Below are positions 6,758-14,011 of a stretch of DNA of 16,327 nucleotides, piece after piece. Within the stretch, counting starts at the first letter, position 1. Each line of letters opens with the position of its first letter. The translations under genes and the position numbers were made by a program. Source of the stretch: Chitinophagaceae bacterium (GTDB taxonomy: Bacteria > Bacteroidota > Bacteroidia > Chitinophagales > Chitinophagaceae). The stretch covers positions 1 to 16,327 of the forward strand of contig CANHSD010000038.1 of assembly GCA_947463105.1 (NCBI GenBank), given 5' to 3'. Under the pieces are notes generated by a model. That model saw nothing but the letters and a program-made list of their open reading frames with translations. It searched no databases and was not told where the DNA came from.

Positions 6758-9415
6758 ATGTCAAAATTATTTTTTGCCCTGTTTACTCTCCTATCGCTTA
6801 ACACCTTTGCTCAATATCCTGGAGGTGGTAGACCATCAGGAGCCAGCCAAAACATGAATATTGGTCGCTTTTATGGTAAAATCATGGATGCCAAAACCAA
6901 CAAGGGTGTTGAAGCCTCTTCAGTTCAACTTGTACAATCAGTTTTTGATAGCACAACAAAGGCAAAGAAAAACAAAATTCTTTCAGGTCAATTGACCAAG
7001 AGCAACGGTGATTTCAGCCTTGAAGGACTTCCGCTAAGGGGTCAATTTATCCTGAGGGTCACAGCCATAGGGTACCTTACTATAGAAAAACCAGTAAAGT
7101 TTGACCTCGGCCCCAATGGCAATGATTTTTCAAAAATCATGAGCAATGCAGACGTTGATCTTGGGAATATCAAACTTGAAGTTGATGCAAAACAACTGGA
7201 AGAAATCAAAGTTGTGGGTACCAAGCCTTTTATGCAAATGGGGGTAGACAGGAAAATCTTTAACGTTGAAAAGAACCTTGTTTCTACAGGACAAACCGCT
7301 TCAGAGATGATGAGGAATATTCCTGGAGTTGATGTAGACATTGACGGTAATGTTAGCCTGAGGAATGCATCTCCAACCATATTCGTAGATGGAAGACCCA
7401 CCAACCTTTCACTTGATCAAATACCCTCTGATGCCATACAAAGTGTAGAGCTCATCACCAATCCGTCCGCCAAATTTGATGCATCCGGTGGAATGTCCGG
7501 TATCATTAATATTGTTCTCAAGAAAAACAGAAAAGCGGGTTATAATGGTAATCTTCGTGCAGGAATTGACTCAAGGTTGATGCCCAATTTTGGCGGTGAT
7601 ATCAACATCAAGCAAGACAAGGTGAATGTATTTGCCAGCACCATGTACAATAAAAGAAAATCTATCGGTGAGGGAGAATCCATCAGGGAGGAATTCTTTG
7701 CCTATCCTTCCATCCGTTATGCCCAAGCCAACAATCCCAGAAGTCTCGGATTTTTCAATTACAACAGAGCAGGACTGGATTATTTTATTGATAACAGAAA
7801 TACTGTAACTGTTTCAGGCAGCCTGGTGATGGGTGAGTTCAACAATGAAGATGAACTGTCCATAAAAACAGATACACTCTTTAATTCAGGAATAAAGTCA
7901 ATCCTGTCCAAAAGGGCTACCAGCTCCGGTTTTAATTTCAACAATTATGGTTCAGCCGTAGGCTTCAAACATCTTTTTAGCAAAAAAGGCATGGAGCTGA
8001 CCGCTGATTTGAACTACAACAAAAGCAATAACAAAAGCAATGGAGGTTTCCAAACCCAGTATTTTGATTTGCAAAGCAATCCTAAAGGGGGCCTGATCAA
8101 TCAAAAGCAAAATGGGGAGGGCGGAAATTCTTTGTACACCATTCAAACTGATTTCACCAATCCATTGGGTGAATCATCCAAAATGGAACTAGGATTCAGG
8201 GCTGCCATAAGAGATTTTCAAAGTGAAAACCTCAATTATATTTATAATATTGCCTTGAACCAGTTCATTCCTATTACCTCCATCAATGCCAATTACAAAT
8301 TCAACGACAAGGTTTTTGCAGTGTATGGCACATATGGAAATGTCATCGGAAAAAAAACCAATTACCAGATTGGTCTGAGGGCTGAGAATTCCAAATATAC
8401 AGGCACCTTGCTAACAAATGGCAAGAGTTTTGGAAACAGTTATCCTTTGAGTCTTTTCCCCAGCCTGAATTTTACACACCAGATCAACCAAACCCAGGAT
8501 CTACAATTCAGCTATGCCAGAAAAATCAACAGGCCAAGTTTCTACCAGATTCTGCCATTTGTAGACTACACTGATTCACTCAATATAAGCCGCGGTAATC
8601 CTGACCTCATTCCTGAATTTACCAACTCAGTTGAACTGAACTACCAAAAAACATTCAAAGGAAATAACAGCCTTTTGGTATCTGCCTACTACAAACAAAC
8701 CGATAACCTGATGACCCGTTTTCAGGTTAAAGAAGCCAGCACAGTTCCTGGTAAGGATATCCTCGTCAATACTTACATCAACGCCAATAGCAGCCGTGCA
8801 TATGGTCTAGAAATAACCTCCAGAAACCCAGTTACCAAATGGCTTGAGTTGACCAGTAACCTCAATTTCTTCAATTCCAGCATCAACAGCAATAATTTGC
8901 AGGTCGACCTCAACAACTCATTGTTCAGCTTATTTGGAAAGGCAAATGCCAATATCAAGCTTCCATCCAATTTCACACTTCAACTAGCGTACGATTTCAG
9001 GAGCAAATCAATTCTTCCTCAAAACAACTATAGTGGAGGAAGTAGTGGTGGGCGAAGCAGTGGAGGCAGCAGCATGGGAGGAGGAAGCTGGGGGGGATTC
9101 CAGCAAACATCCGCTCAGGGTTATGTAAAGCCCAACTATGGATTTGAATTTGCACTCAAAAAGGATTTTCTGAAGGAAAAAAGAGGATCCCTCACATTGA
9201 GCATGAATGATATGTTCAAGACCAAAGTCTATGGTTCTTACTCTGAATCACAGTATTTCACCCAAAGCAACTCCAGAAGGCGTGACTGGCAGGTTTTCAG
9301 GCTGAACTTCAGCTATCGTTTTGGTAAAGTGGATGCGACCATTTTCAAAAGAAAGAATACAAAGAGTGGAATGGATGGCATGCAGGAAGGCATGCAAATG
9401 CAACAACAACCTTAA
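6758..9415 (+). CDS. TonB-dependent outer-membrane receptor (OMP_b-brl_3 type)
   Basis: An 885-residue receptor: signal peptide (1-19, ending FAQ), a short glycine-rich linker, a carboxypeptidase-regulatory-like domain (about 36-115), a plug domain (about 146-255, with SEMMRNIPGVDVD, FVDGRP and a GIINIVLKK ending) and a large beta-barrel ending in FRLNFSYRFGK. This is the non-SusC barrel class; no SusD partner lies beside it. Such receptors bring scarce ligands across the outer membrane using TonB energy; the ligand here is unknown. A glycine/serine-rich segment at about 758-782 should be an extended extracellular loop. The chain runs about 35 residues past the last barrel strand into a Met/Gln-rich tail (GMDGMQEGMQMQQQP), rather than ending at the strand. 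A hairpin terminator follows directly. Confidence 0.9.
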   Translation: MSKLFFALFTLLSLNTFAQYPGGGRPSGASQNMNIGRFYGKIMDAKTNKGVEASSVQLVQSVFDSTTKAKKNKILSGQLTKSNGDFSLEGLPLRGQFILRVTAIGYLTIEKPVKFDLGPNGNDFSKIMSNADVDLGNIKLEVDAKQLEEIKVVGTKPFMQMGVDRKIFNVEKNLVSTGQTASEMMRNIPGVDVDIDGNVSLRNASPTIFVDGRPTNLSLDQIPSDAIQSVELITNPSAKFDASGGMSGIINIVLKKNRKAGYNGNLRAGIDSRLMPNFGGDINIKQDKVNVFASTMYNKRKSIGEGESIREEFFAYPSIRYAQANNPRSLGFFNYNRAGLDYFIDNRNTVTVSGSLVMGEFNNEDELSIKTDTLFNSGIKSILSKRATSSGFNFNNYGSAVGFKHLFSKKGMELTADLNYNKSNNKSNGGFQTQYFDLQSNPKGGLINQKQNGEGGNSLYTIQTDFTNPLGESSKMELGFRAAIRDFQSENLNYIYNIALNQFIPITSINANYKFNDKVFAVYGTYGNVIGKKTNYQIGLRAENSKYTGTLLTNGKSFGNSYPLSLFPSLNFTHQINQTQDLQFSYARKINRPSFYQILPFVDYTDSLNISRGNPDLIPEFTNSVELNYQKTFKGNNSLLVSAYYKQTDNLMTRFQVKEASTVPGKDILVNTYINANSSRAYGLEITSRNPVTKWLELTSNLNFFNSSINSNNLQVDLNNSLFSLFGKANANIKLPSNFTLQLAYDFRSKSILPQNNYSGGSSGGRSSGGSSMGGGSWGGFQQTSAQGYVKPNYGFEFALKKDFLKEKRGSLTLSMNDMFKTKVYGSYSESQYFTQSNSRRRDWQVFRLNFSYRFGKVDATIFKRKNTKSGMDGMQEGMQMQQQP

Positions 9416-9419
9416 TTCA

Positions 9420-9449
9420 AAAGCCGCTTTTCTTAAAGCGGCTTTTTTT
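9420..9449. terminator. Bidirectional terminator between TonB receptor and pcm
   Basis: AAAGCCGCTTT (9420-9430) and AAAGCGGCTTT (9435-9445) form a perfect 11-bp stem with a four-base loop, followed on the plus strand by a run of T. On the minus strand it is followed by TTGAATT. The plus-strand T run overlaps the stop codon of pcm (9448-9450), so both convergent genes probably end here. Confidence 0.85.
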
Positions 9450-10104
9450 ATCTTCTTTTGCCCAAAAGCATTGGCACAAAGGAAAACTCATCAAATTTTT
9501 CCTCTTCAAAACTTCCATCTGCCATTTTTGTAATCCTGTGCATTCTCTGTATCTCTCCTTCGTTCAATGGCAAAACCATGCATCCTCCAATCTTTAACTG
9601 GGCCAATAGTTTTTCAGGCACAAAGGGTGCAGCAGCAGTAATCAAAACCTTATCAAAAGGGGCATAGGTGGGCAATCCTTCAAATCCATCTCCAAAAAAC
9701 ATTCTCAATGTTGGGTATTGTTTGAGAAACTGAAATTCCTTGTTGGCATCAAACAGCTTTTTCTGGCGTTCAATAGAAAAGACCTTTGCCTGTAATTCGC
9801 ATAGAACAGTTGCCTGATAAGCACTTCCTGTGCCCACTTCCAATACCTTATCAAATGGCTTGATTTGCAAAAGCTGAGATTGGTAAGCAACAGTATAAGG
9901 ATGTGAAATGGTTTGATCCTGCCCTATTGGAAAAGCACGGTCTTCATATGCCTGTTGTTCAAATGCCGAATCAAGAAAAAAATGACGCGGAACATTCAAC
10001 ATGGCCTGCAATACATTTTCATCGGTTATACCCTTTTCCCGGATATGGTTAATCAGTTTATTTCTCAGGCCCTTGTGAAGAGGCCTATCCTCATTATTCC
10101 TCAT
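9448..10104 (-). CDS. pcm: Protein-L-isoaspartate O-methyltransferase
   Basis: A 218-residue cytoplasmic enzyme that methylates L-isoaspartyl residues in aged proteins using S-adenosylmethionine, starting their repair. Visible are the PCMT substrate loop IGQDQTISHPYTVA (60-73), the SAM-binding motif I KVLEVGTGSAYQATVL (86-101), the acidic motif SIERQ (110-114), and GDGFEGLPTYAPFDKVLITAAAPFVP followed by LKIGGCMVLP. Motif I has alanine where a third glycine is usual (GTGSAYQ). Length is normal. The gene starts 43 bases after the phosphoglucomutase stop in the same direction, with no terminator between, so it is probably the second gene of that operon. ATG 10104 follows an A/G-rich AAGGAATAAAGAC, one of the few purine-rich leaders in the window. 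Confidence 0.93.
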   Translation of the reverse strand: MRNNEDRPLHKGLRNKLINHIREKGITDENVLQAMLNVPRHFFLDSAFEQQAYEDRAFPIGQDQTISHPYTVAYQSQLLQIKPFDKVLEVGTGSAYQATVLCELQAKVFSIERQKKLFDANKEFQFLKQYPTLRMFFGDGFEGLPTYAPFDKVLITAAAPFVPEKLLAQLKIGGCMVLPLNEGEIQRMHRITKMADGSFEEEKFDEFSFVPMLLGKRR

Positions 10105-10147
10105 GTCTTTATTCCTTAGGGTAACCTTTTGTGTATAAACATTTCAA

Positions 10148-11875
10148 TTATGCCAGACCAAGCTCAGCAATGATGGTATTGATTTTATCGCCCAGAGAAG
10201 CATAGGCTGTATCAAAATCTTCTGCACGATCCAATGTACCCTGGACACTAAAATAAAATTTTATTTTAGGTTCTGTCCCTGATGGTCTTGCACTGATTTT
10301 ACTGCCATCTTCCAGTACAAATTGTAGCACATTGCTCTTGGGTAAATCAATGGCACATACTTGTCCATTGGCCAAATCCTTGGCCTCTCTTTTCTCATAA
10401 TCATATAGCCCTATGACGGGAATACCAGCCAAGGTGGAAGGAGGATTGCTCCTGAACTGATCCATCATTTGAGCTATTTGGGCCTGACCATCTCTCCCCT
10501 TTTTGGTAATTGATATAAGATGCTCTCTGAAAAGTCCATATGCTTTGTACAGCTCTACCAGTTTTGTAAATAAACTTTTACCTGCATCCTTCTCATAGGC
10601 TGCCATTTCACAAAGGAAGGCCACAGCACTAACAGCATCCTTATCCCTTAACTGGTCTCCGATCATCAAACCATATGATTCCTCTCCACCAATGATATAG
10701 TTTTCATGGGTCTCCTTGGATTTGATCAGTTCTGCGATCCATTTGAAACCTGTGAGAACATTGTAACATTTGATTTCATTCTTTGCTGATATGATGTCTA
10801 TCATGTCAGTGGTAACAATGGTTTTGACAACCATATCATTGTCTTTGGCCAGTCCTTTTTTACGCCTGGCTTCAATCATGTAATTGAAGGCAAGTACTGC
10901 AGTTTGGTTGCCATTTAATAAAACCCAATTGCCATGGTTGTCTTTTACCCCTACACCAACACGGTCTGCGTCAGGGTCTGTACCCAACAGGATATCAGCA
11001 TCTATCAACTGGGCCTTTTTTAAACCCAGGCTCATGGCCTCACTTTCTTCAGGATTAGGATATACTACCGTTGGGAAATTTCCATCGGGTATAATTTGCT
11101 CATCAACAAGAGTAAGGTTGGTGAAGCCAAATGCCGCAAGTACCTGTGGTACCAATTTGATGCCTGTTCCATGGATGGGTGTGTACACTATCTTCAGGTC
11201 TTTTTGGCGTTCAATGGCATCAGGATAGATGCTCAAACCCTTTACCATATTGATGTATGCCTTGTCCATTTCTTCTCCAACAACATGAACATTGGCTTCT
11301 CCACCAGTCCATTTGACTTCATCTACGGATTGTATCTTCTGTACTTCTGTAATTACATTTGTATCGTGGGGAGGAACCAACTGACCTCCGTCGTTAAAGT
11401 ATGCTTTGTAGCCGTTGTATTCTTTTGGATTGTGTGAGGCTGTGCAAACAACTCCCCCCTGGCACTCCAGGTGTCTGATGGTGAAGGAGAGTTCCGGTGT
11501 AGGCCTCAAAGAGTCAAAAAGGAAAACCTGAATACCATTGGCCGCCATCACATTGGCCGTAATTTCAGCAAAAAATCGACTGTTGTTTCTGCTGTCATGG
11601 GCAACAGCCATCCTTATTTGTTGGTTTGGGAAAGATTGAATCAGGTAATTGGCAAAGCCCTGTGTTGCCATGCCAATGGTGTATTGGTTGATCCTGTTTG
11701 TTCCAACACCCATGATTCCCCTAAGACCACCTGTTCCAAATTCCAGATCACGGTAAAAAGCATCTGCCAAATCATCAGGGCTATTGGAAATGAGTTCTCT
11801 GATGGATTTTTTTGTCGCTTCATCATAATTCCCTTCTAACCATTTGTCTACCCGAGACTTGATCATTGCTTCCAT
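10148..11875 (-). CDS. Phosphoglucomutase/phosphomannomutase family enzyme (PGM2-like alpha-D-phosphohexomutase)
   Basis: A 575-residue enzyme that moves phosphate between C1 and C6 (or C1 and C5) of sugar phosphates, linking glycolysis to glycogen and envelope precursors. It has the phosphoserine loop GGVVCTASHNPKEYNGYKAY with S147, the metal site LLGTDPDADR (D300, D302, D304), the sugar-binding GGEESYG (396-402), and the phosphate-binding ARPSGTEPKIKFY (529-541). Glucose, mannose or pentose phosphate preference cannot be decided from sequence. The frame is open to an ATG at 11935, but that would lie upstream of the promoter at 11922-11893. ATG 11875 (MEAMIKSRVDKWLEGNYDE) fits family N-termini, and ATG 11866 is a close alternative. 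pcm follows after 43 bases. Confidence 0.92.
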   Translation of the reverse strand: MEAMIKSRVDKWLEGNYDEATKKSIRELISNSPDDLADAFYRDLEFGTGGLRGIMGVGTNRINQYTIGMATQGFANYLIQSFPNQQIRMAVAHDSRNNSRFFAEITANVMAANGIQVFLFDSLRPTPELSFTIRHLECQGGVVCTASHNPKEYNGYKAYFNDGGQLVPPHDTNVITEVQKIQSVDEVKWTGGEANVHVVGEEMDKAYINMVKGLSIYPDAIERQKDLKIVYTPIHGTGIKLVPQVLAAFGFTNLTLVDEQIIPDGNFPTVVYPNPEESEAMSLGLKKAQLIDADILLGTDPDADRVGVGVKDNHGNWVLLNGNQTAVLAFNYMIEARRKKGLAKDNDMVVKTIVTTDMIDIISAKNEIKCYNVLTGFKWIAELIKSKETHENYIIGGEESYGLMIGDQLRDKDAVSAVAFLCEMAAYEKDAGKSLFTKLVELYKAYGLFREHLISITKKGRDGQAQIAQMMDQFRSNPPSTLAGIPVIGLYDYEKREAKDLANGQVCAIDLPKSNVLQFVLEDGSKISARPSGTEPKIKFYFSVQGTLDRAEDFDTAYASLGDKINTIIAELGLA

Positions 11876-11892
11876 TTGACAATAAATTTTTA

Positions 11893-11922
11893 CAAACTTA
11901 ACAAACAGAGCTGTAAATGCAA
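11893..11922 (-). promoter_or_regulatory. Promoter of the phosphoglucomutase-pcm operon
   Basis: On the minus strand TTG (11922-11920), 19 bases, then TAAGTTTG (11900-11893) fits the Bacteroidota consensus. The expected start, 6-8 bases on, gives a leader of about 10-12 bases to ATG 11875 and rules out the longer reading frame as the translated form from this promoter. Confidence 0.7.
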
Positions 11923-11951
11923 TTAACTTCATCATTTATATTAAGGCTTGT

Positions 11952-12881
11952 ATGTTGTATCGTTTTTTATGCCATATTTCTAGCAGTTTAGTCTTTTTGA
12001 CCATGGGTTTAAGTATTCATGGTCAAGACAGTTCTATCGCCCAAGTCAATACAAAAAAATGGGTACTGGGGGGAGTGCAGGCAGGCTTATGGGGCGGTAC
12101 ATTCTATTCGCTGAACAAAACCTGGTATGCCAATTACCCTCGCAGTGATTTCCATTACTACAACGACTGGAAAGAATGGCAACAGATGGACAAGGCAGGT
12201 CATGCCTGGTCAAGTTATCAAATCAGCAACCATACCAGTAAAATCTGGCAATGGGCGGGTATGGAAAAGAAAAAAGCCGTTTTGATAGGAGGTATCAGTG
12301 GCATGGCTTATTTGAGCATTATTGAAATTTTGGATGGCTATTCAGACAAATGGGGGTTCAGCATCCCTGACATCCTCGCTAATTCCGCAGGTGCAGGTAT
12401 TTATGCTGCCCAGGAACTGGGTTGGGATGAACAAAGAATTACCATCAAACTCTCCTATTCTCCCTACCGGTATGGACCATTGCAGACAAGGGCCAATGCC
12501 TTGTTTGGATCAGGGGATGCAGAAAAAGTACTCAAGGATTATAACGGCCAAACCTATTGGGCTAGTGTAAACATCAAGTCTTTTTTTCCAGACTCCCATT
12601 TCCCCAATTGGTTCAATATTGCCCTTGGCTATGGTGCAAGAACCATGTTGGGTGGCTATGAAAACACCTGGACAACAGCAACAGGAATAACCATCAACCG
12701 CTCTGACATTCCCAGGTACAAACGGTTTTACTTGTCAGCAGACATTGATCTGACGAGGATCAAGACAAAGAACAAAACATTGAAGACTGTTTTTTCTCTT
12801 CTCAATGTGTTGAAAATGCCGGCACCAACGCTTGAATGGAATGGACAGGGGAAACTAAGATTTCACCCATATTTTTATTGA
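11952..12881 (+). CDS. DUF2279 (YfiM-like) envelope protein
   Basis: A 309-residue protein with an N-terminal signal sequence (about 1-24, ending SIHGQ). The DUF2279 core is at about 66-160, with FHYYNDWKEWQQMDKAGHAW (67-86), YLSIIEILDGYSDKWGFS (120-137), DILANSAGAGIY (140-151) and QELGWDEQRI (154-163). LKDYNGQTYWASVNI (194-208) follows, and the C-terminal third alternates in a way that suggests outer-membrane beta strands. Function is unknown; the family is linked to the envelope by its signal and hydrophobic turns. ATG 11952 is the first start and directly precedes the signal peptide; no clear promoter or Shine-Dalgarno is seen. It is divergent from phosphoglucomutase, and its stop lies one base from the stop of the opposing phosphoribosyltransferase. 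Confidence 0.8.
   Translation: MLYRFLCHISSSLVFLTMGLSIHGQDSSIAQVNTKKWVLGGVQAGLWGGTFYSLNKTWYANYPRSDFHYYNDWKEWQQMDKAGHAWSSYQISNHTSKIWQWAGMEKKKAVLIGGISGMAYLSIIEILDGYSDKWGFSIPDILANSAGAGIYAAQELGWDEQRITIKLSYSPYRYGPLQTRANALFGSGDAEKVLKDYNGQTYWASVNIKSFFPDSHFPNWFNIALGYGARTMLGGYENTWTTATGITINRSDIPRYKRFYLSADIDLTRIKTKNKTLKTVFSLLNVLKMPAPTLEWNGQGKLRFHPYFY
11997..12026. repeat. 9-bp inverted repeat in the 5' coding end of the DUF2279 gene
   Basis: TTGACCATG (11997-12005) and CATGGTCAA (12018-12026) are exact reverse complements around a 12-base loop, starting 45 bases into the coding region (signal-peptide codons). It could form an mRNA hairpin near the start or be a protein site; it may be chance. Confidence 0.3.
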
Positions 12882-12882
12882 T

Positions 12883-13377
12883 TTATGCCACATAGGCACC
12901 CGCCAATTTACCATCCACAACCTCTACGAAGATGTTTTCCTGTAAGGTGGTAGCCAGTGAAATCCCCACATAATCCACATGAACAGGAAATATCTTATAA
13001 CTTCTTTCAACAAGTGTAAGTGTCTGGATTTGCTTGGGAGAAAGGGGCAGAAAAGGAAGAATGGCATACAACAGGGTTTTTCCGCTGTTCACCACATCAT
13101 CAACAACAATCAGGATTTTATCTTTCAGCCCAATGCCGGAGGGAATTGAGCAATTGAGTGGATTGGACTTATCGATGTGGATCTCAATCAAGTCAATCTG
13201 TAATGAAGAAATCTCATCAAGGATGGCTTTTAGTTCTTGTGCAAGAACGAAACCATTTTCCCTGATACCGGCGATGGAAATAGTTGTTGTTCCGTTGTTT
13301 CTTTCCAAAATTTCAAATGCCATTCTCCTTAAACTCATCATGGCTTTTTCAGGTGTAAGGATGTACTTCTTTCCCAT
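12883..13377 (-). CDS. PyrR-like phosphoribosyltransferase family protein
   Basis: A 164-residue type I phosphoribosyltransferase. The PRPP loop is ILIVVDDVVNSGKT (88-101), with acidic pair D93-D94. The N-terminal SLRRMAFEILERNNG (15-29) and the C-terminal LVERSYKIFPVHVDYVGIS (122-140) resemble PyrR, the uracil phosphoribosyltransferase and pyr-mRNA regulator of Firmicutes. Which base it uses, and whether it binds RNA, cannot be told from sequence. No pyrimidine gene is nearby, which argues against a local attenuator role. Length is slightly under typical PyrR (about 180). ATG 13377 fits the family. It is divergent from the conserved gene at 13439 and ends one base from the DUF2279 stop, with no visible terminator. 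Confidence 0.82.
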   Translation of the reverse strand: MGKKYILTPEKAMMSLRRMAFEILERNNGTTTISIAGIRENGFVLAQELKAILDEISSLQIDLIEIHIDKSNPLNCSIPSGIGLKDKILIVVDDVVNSGKTLLYAILPFLPLSPKQIQTLTLVERSYKIFPVHVDYVGISLATTLQENIFVEVVDGKLAGAYVA

Positions 13378-13392
13378 GGTATTGGTATGATT

Positions 13393-13422
13393 TTTGAATA
13401 CTTGTGTAATTTAGTACACTTG
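13393..13422 (+). promoter_or_regulatory. Candidate promoter of the conserved gene at 13439
   Basis: TTTG (13393-13396), 18 bases, then TACACTTG (13415-13422) matches the consensus at all but one position. It would start transcription about 10 bases before ATG 13439. A small dyad, GTGTA-N6-TACAC (13404-13419), overlaps the -7 box and might be an operator. Confidence 0.4.
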
Positions 13423-13438
13423 CCACAAACTATATAAA

Positions 13439-13954
13439 ATGAATCTATCATATCAACATCTCATTCCAGCAACATTCAGCGATTTGTCGCGGGTCTGGAT
13501 CTATCAATCCAACAGGGTTTTTACCCTCTCTGAGGCATTGACCATTGAAAAAATACTGGAAGATTTTACTGCCGATTGGAAATCCCACGGAACACCCGTC
13601 AAAGGTTTTGGAACCTTGTTTTTCGGACAATTCATCATCCTGATGGCTGATGAGGAAGTAACCGGCGTAAGCGGATGCAGTACCGACAGTTCTGTAAGAC
13701 TGATCAAGGCATTAGAAGAAGAGTACAAAGTTTCCATGTTCGATAGGATGAACCTGGCTTTTTATATCAATGAAAAAGTGCAGTTGTTGCCCTTTTCCCA
13801 ACTGAACTACGCCATTGACAAATCATTCATTGACAAGGAGACATTGTTTTTTGACAACACTGTCTTGACCAAGGTTGAATTCATGAACCGATGGATTATA
13901 CCCCTTTCAACTTCATGGCTGGGCAAACGGATTTTGCCTCAAGCACATCAATAA
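13439..13954 (+). CDS. Conserved Bacteroidota protein of unknown function (RVWIYQSNR family)
   Basis: A 171-residue soluble protein with no signal peptide or membrane segment. It matches a small family I know only from Bacteroidota: RVWIYQSNR (18-26), then GCSTDSSVR (79-87), FDRMN (101-105), FFDN-TVLTKVEF (137-148) and a tryptophan-rich C-terminus. I recall relatives carrying the name 'ABC transporter ATPase', but there is no Walker A, Walker B or ABC signature and the protein is too small, so that name is not supported. The invariant cysteine in GCSTD and the charged residues around it could form a functional site; this is inference. It lies directly before miaB in the same direction, 57 bases apart, but miaB has its own promoter. 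Confidence 0.75.
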   Translation: MNLSYQHLIPATFSDLSRVWIYQSNRVFTLSEALTIEKILEDFTADWKSHGTPVKGFGTLFFGQFIILMADEEVTGVSGCSTDSSVRLIKALEEEYKVSMFDRMNLAFYINEKVQLLPFSQLNYAIDKSFIDKETLFFDNTVLTKVEFMNRWIIPLSTSWLGKRILPQAHQ

Positions 13955-13969
13955 TTGATTTTTTAGGTG

Positions 13970-13982
13970 TGACAATTTGTCA
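13970..13982. promoter_or_regulatory. 13-bp perfect palindrome over the miaB -33 box
   Basis: TGACAATTTGTCA has 6-bp perfect arms around one central base, and the miaB -33 element TTTG (13976-13979) lies inside it. A protein bound here would block or reposition RNA polymerase, so it is a candidate operator. No regulator can be named. Confidence 0.4.
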
Positions 13983-14007
13983 TATCTCTCCTTTTTCACT
14001 AATTTTG
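13976..14007 (+). promoter_or_regulatory. Promoter of miaB, four bases from the start codon
   Basis: TTTG (13976-13979), 20 bases, then TAATTTTG (14000-14007) is an exact consensus match. Only four bases (CAGG) separate the -7 box from ATG 14012, so transcription should begin at or within a base or two of the start codon. Confidence 0.65.
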
Positions 14008-14011
14008 CAGG

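Noticed and set aside
9030..9105. Repetitive GGA/AGT/AGC tract as a possible tandem repeat or phase-variable locus.
   Set aside because: The units are irregular and in frame, encoding a Gly/Ser-rich loop of the TonB receptor. No perfect short tandem array is seen.
11471..11839. A 122-codon plus-strand frame within the phosphoglucomutase gene.
   Set aside because: It is antisense to a well-conserved enzyme, with no motif and no start context.
11876..11935. A 20-codon N-terminal extension of phosphoglucomutase starting at 11935, resembling a hydrophobic leader.
   Set aside because: The promoter boxes at 11922-11893 lie inside it, and family members begin near ATG 11875; the enzyme is cytoplasmic.
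13404..13419. GTGTA-N6-TACAC dyad between the phosphoribosyltransferase and the conserved gene.
   Set aside because: Arms are only 5 bp, which is expected often by chance; it is mentioned with the promoter but not claimed as an operator.
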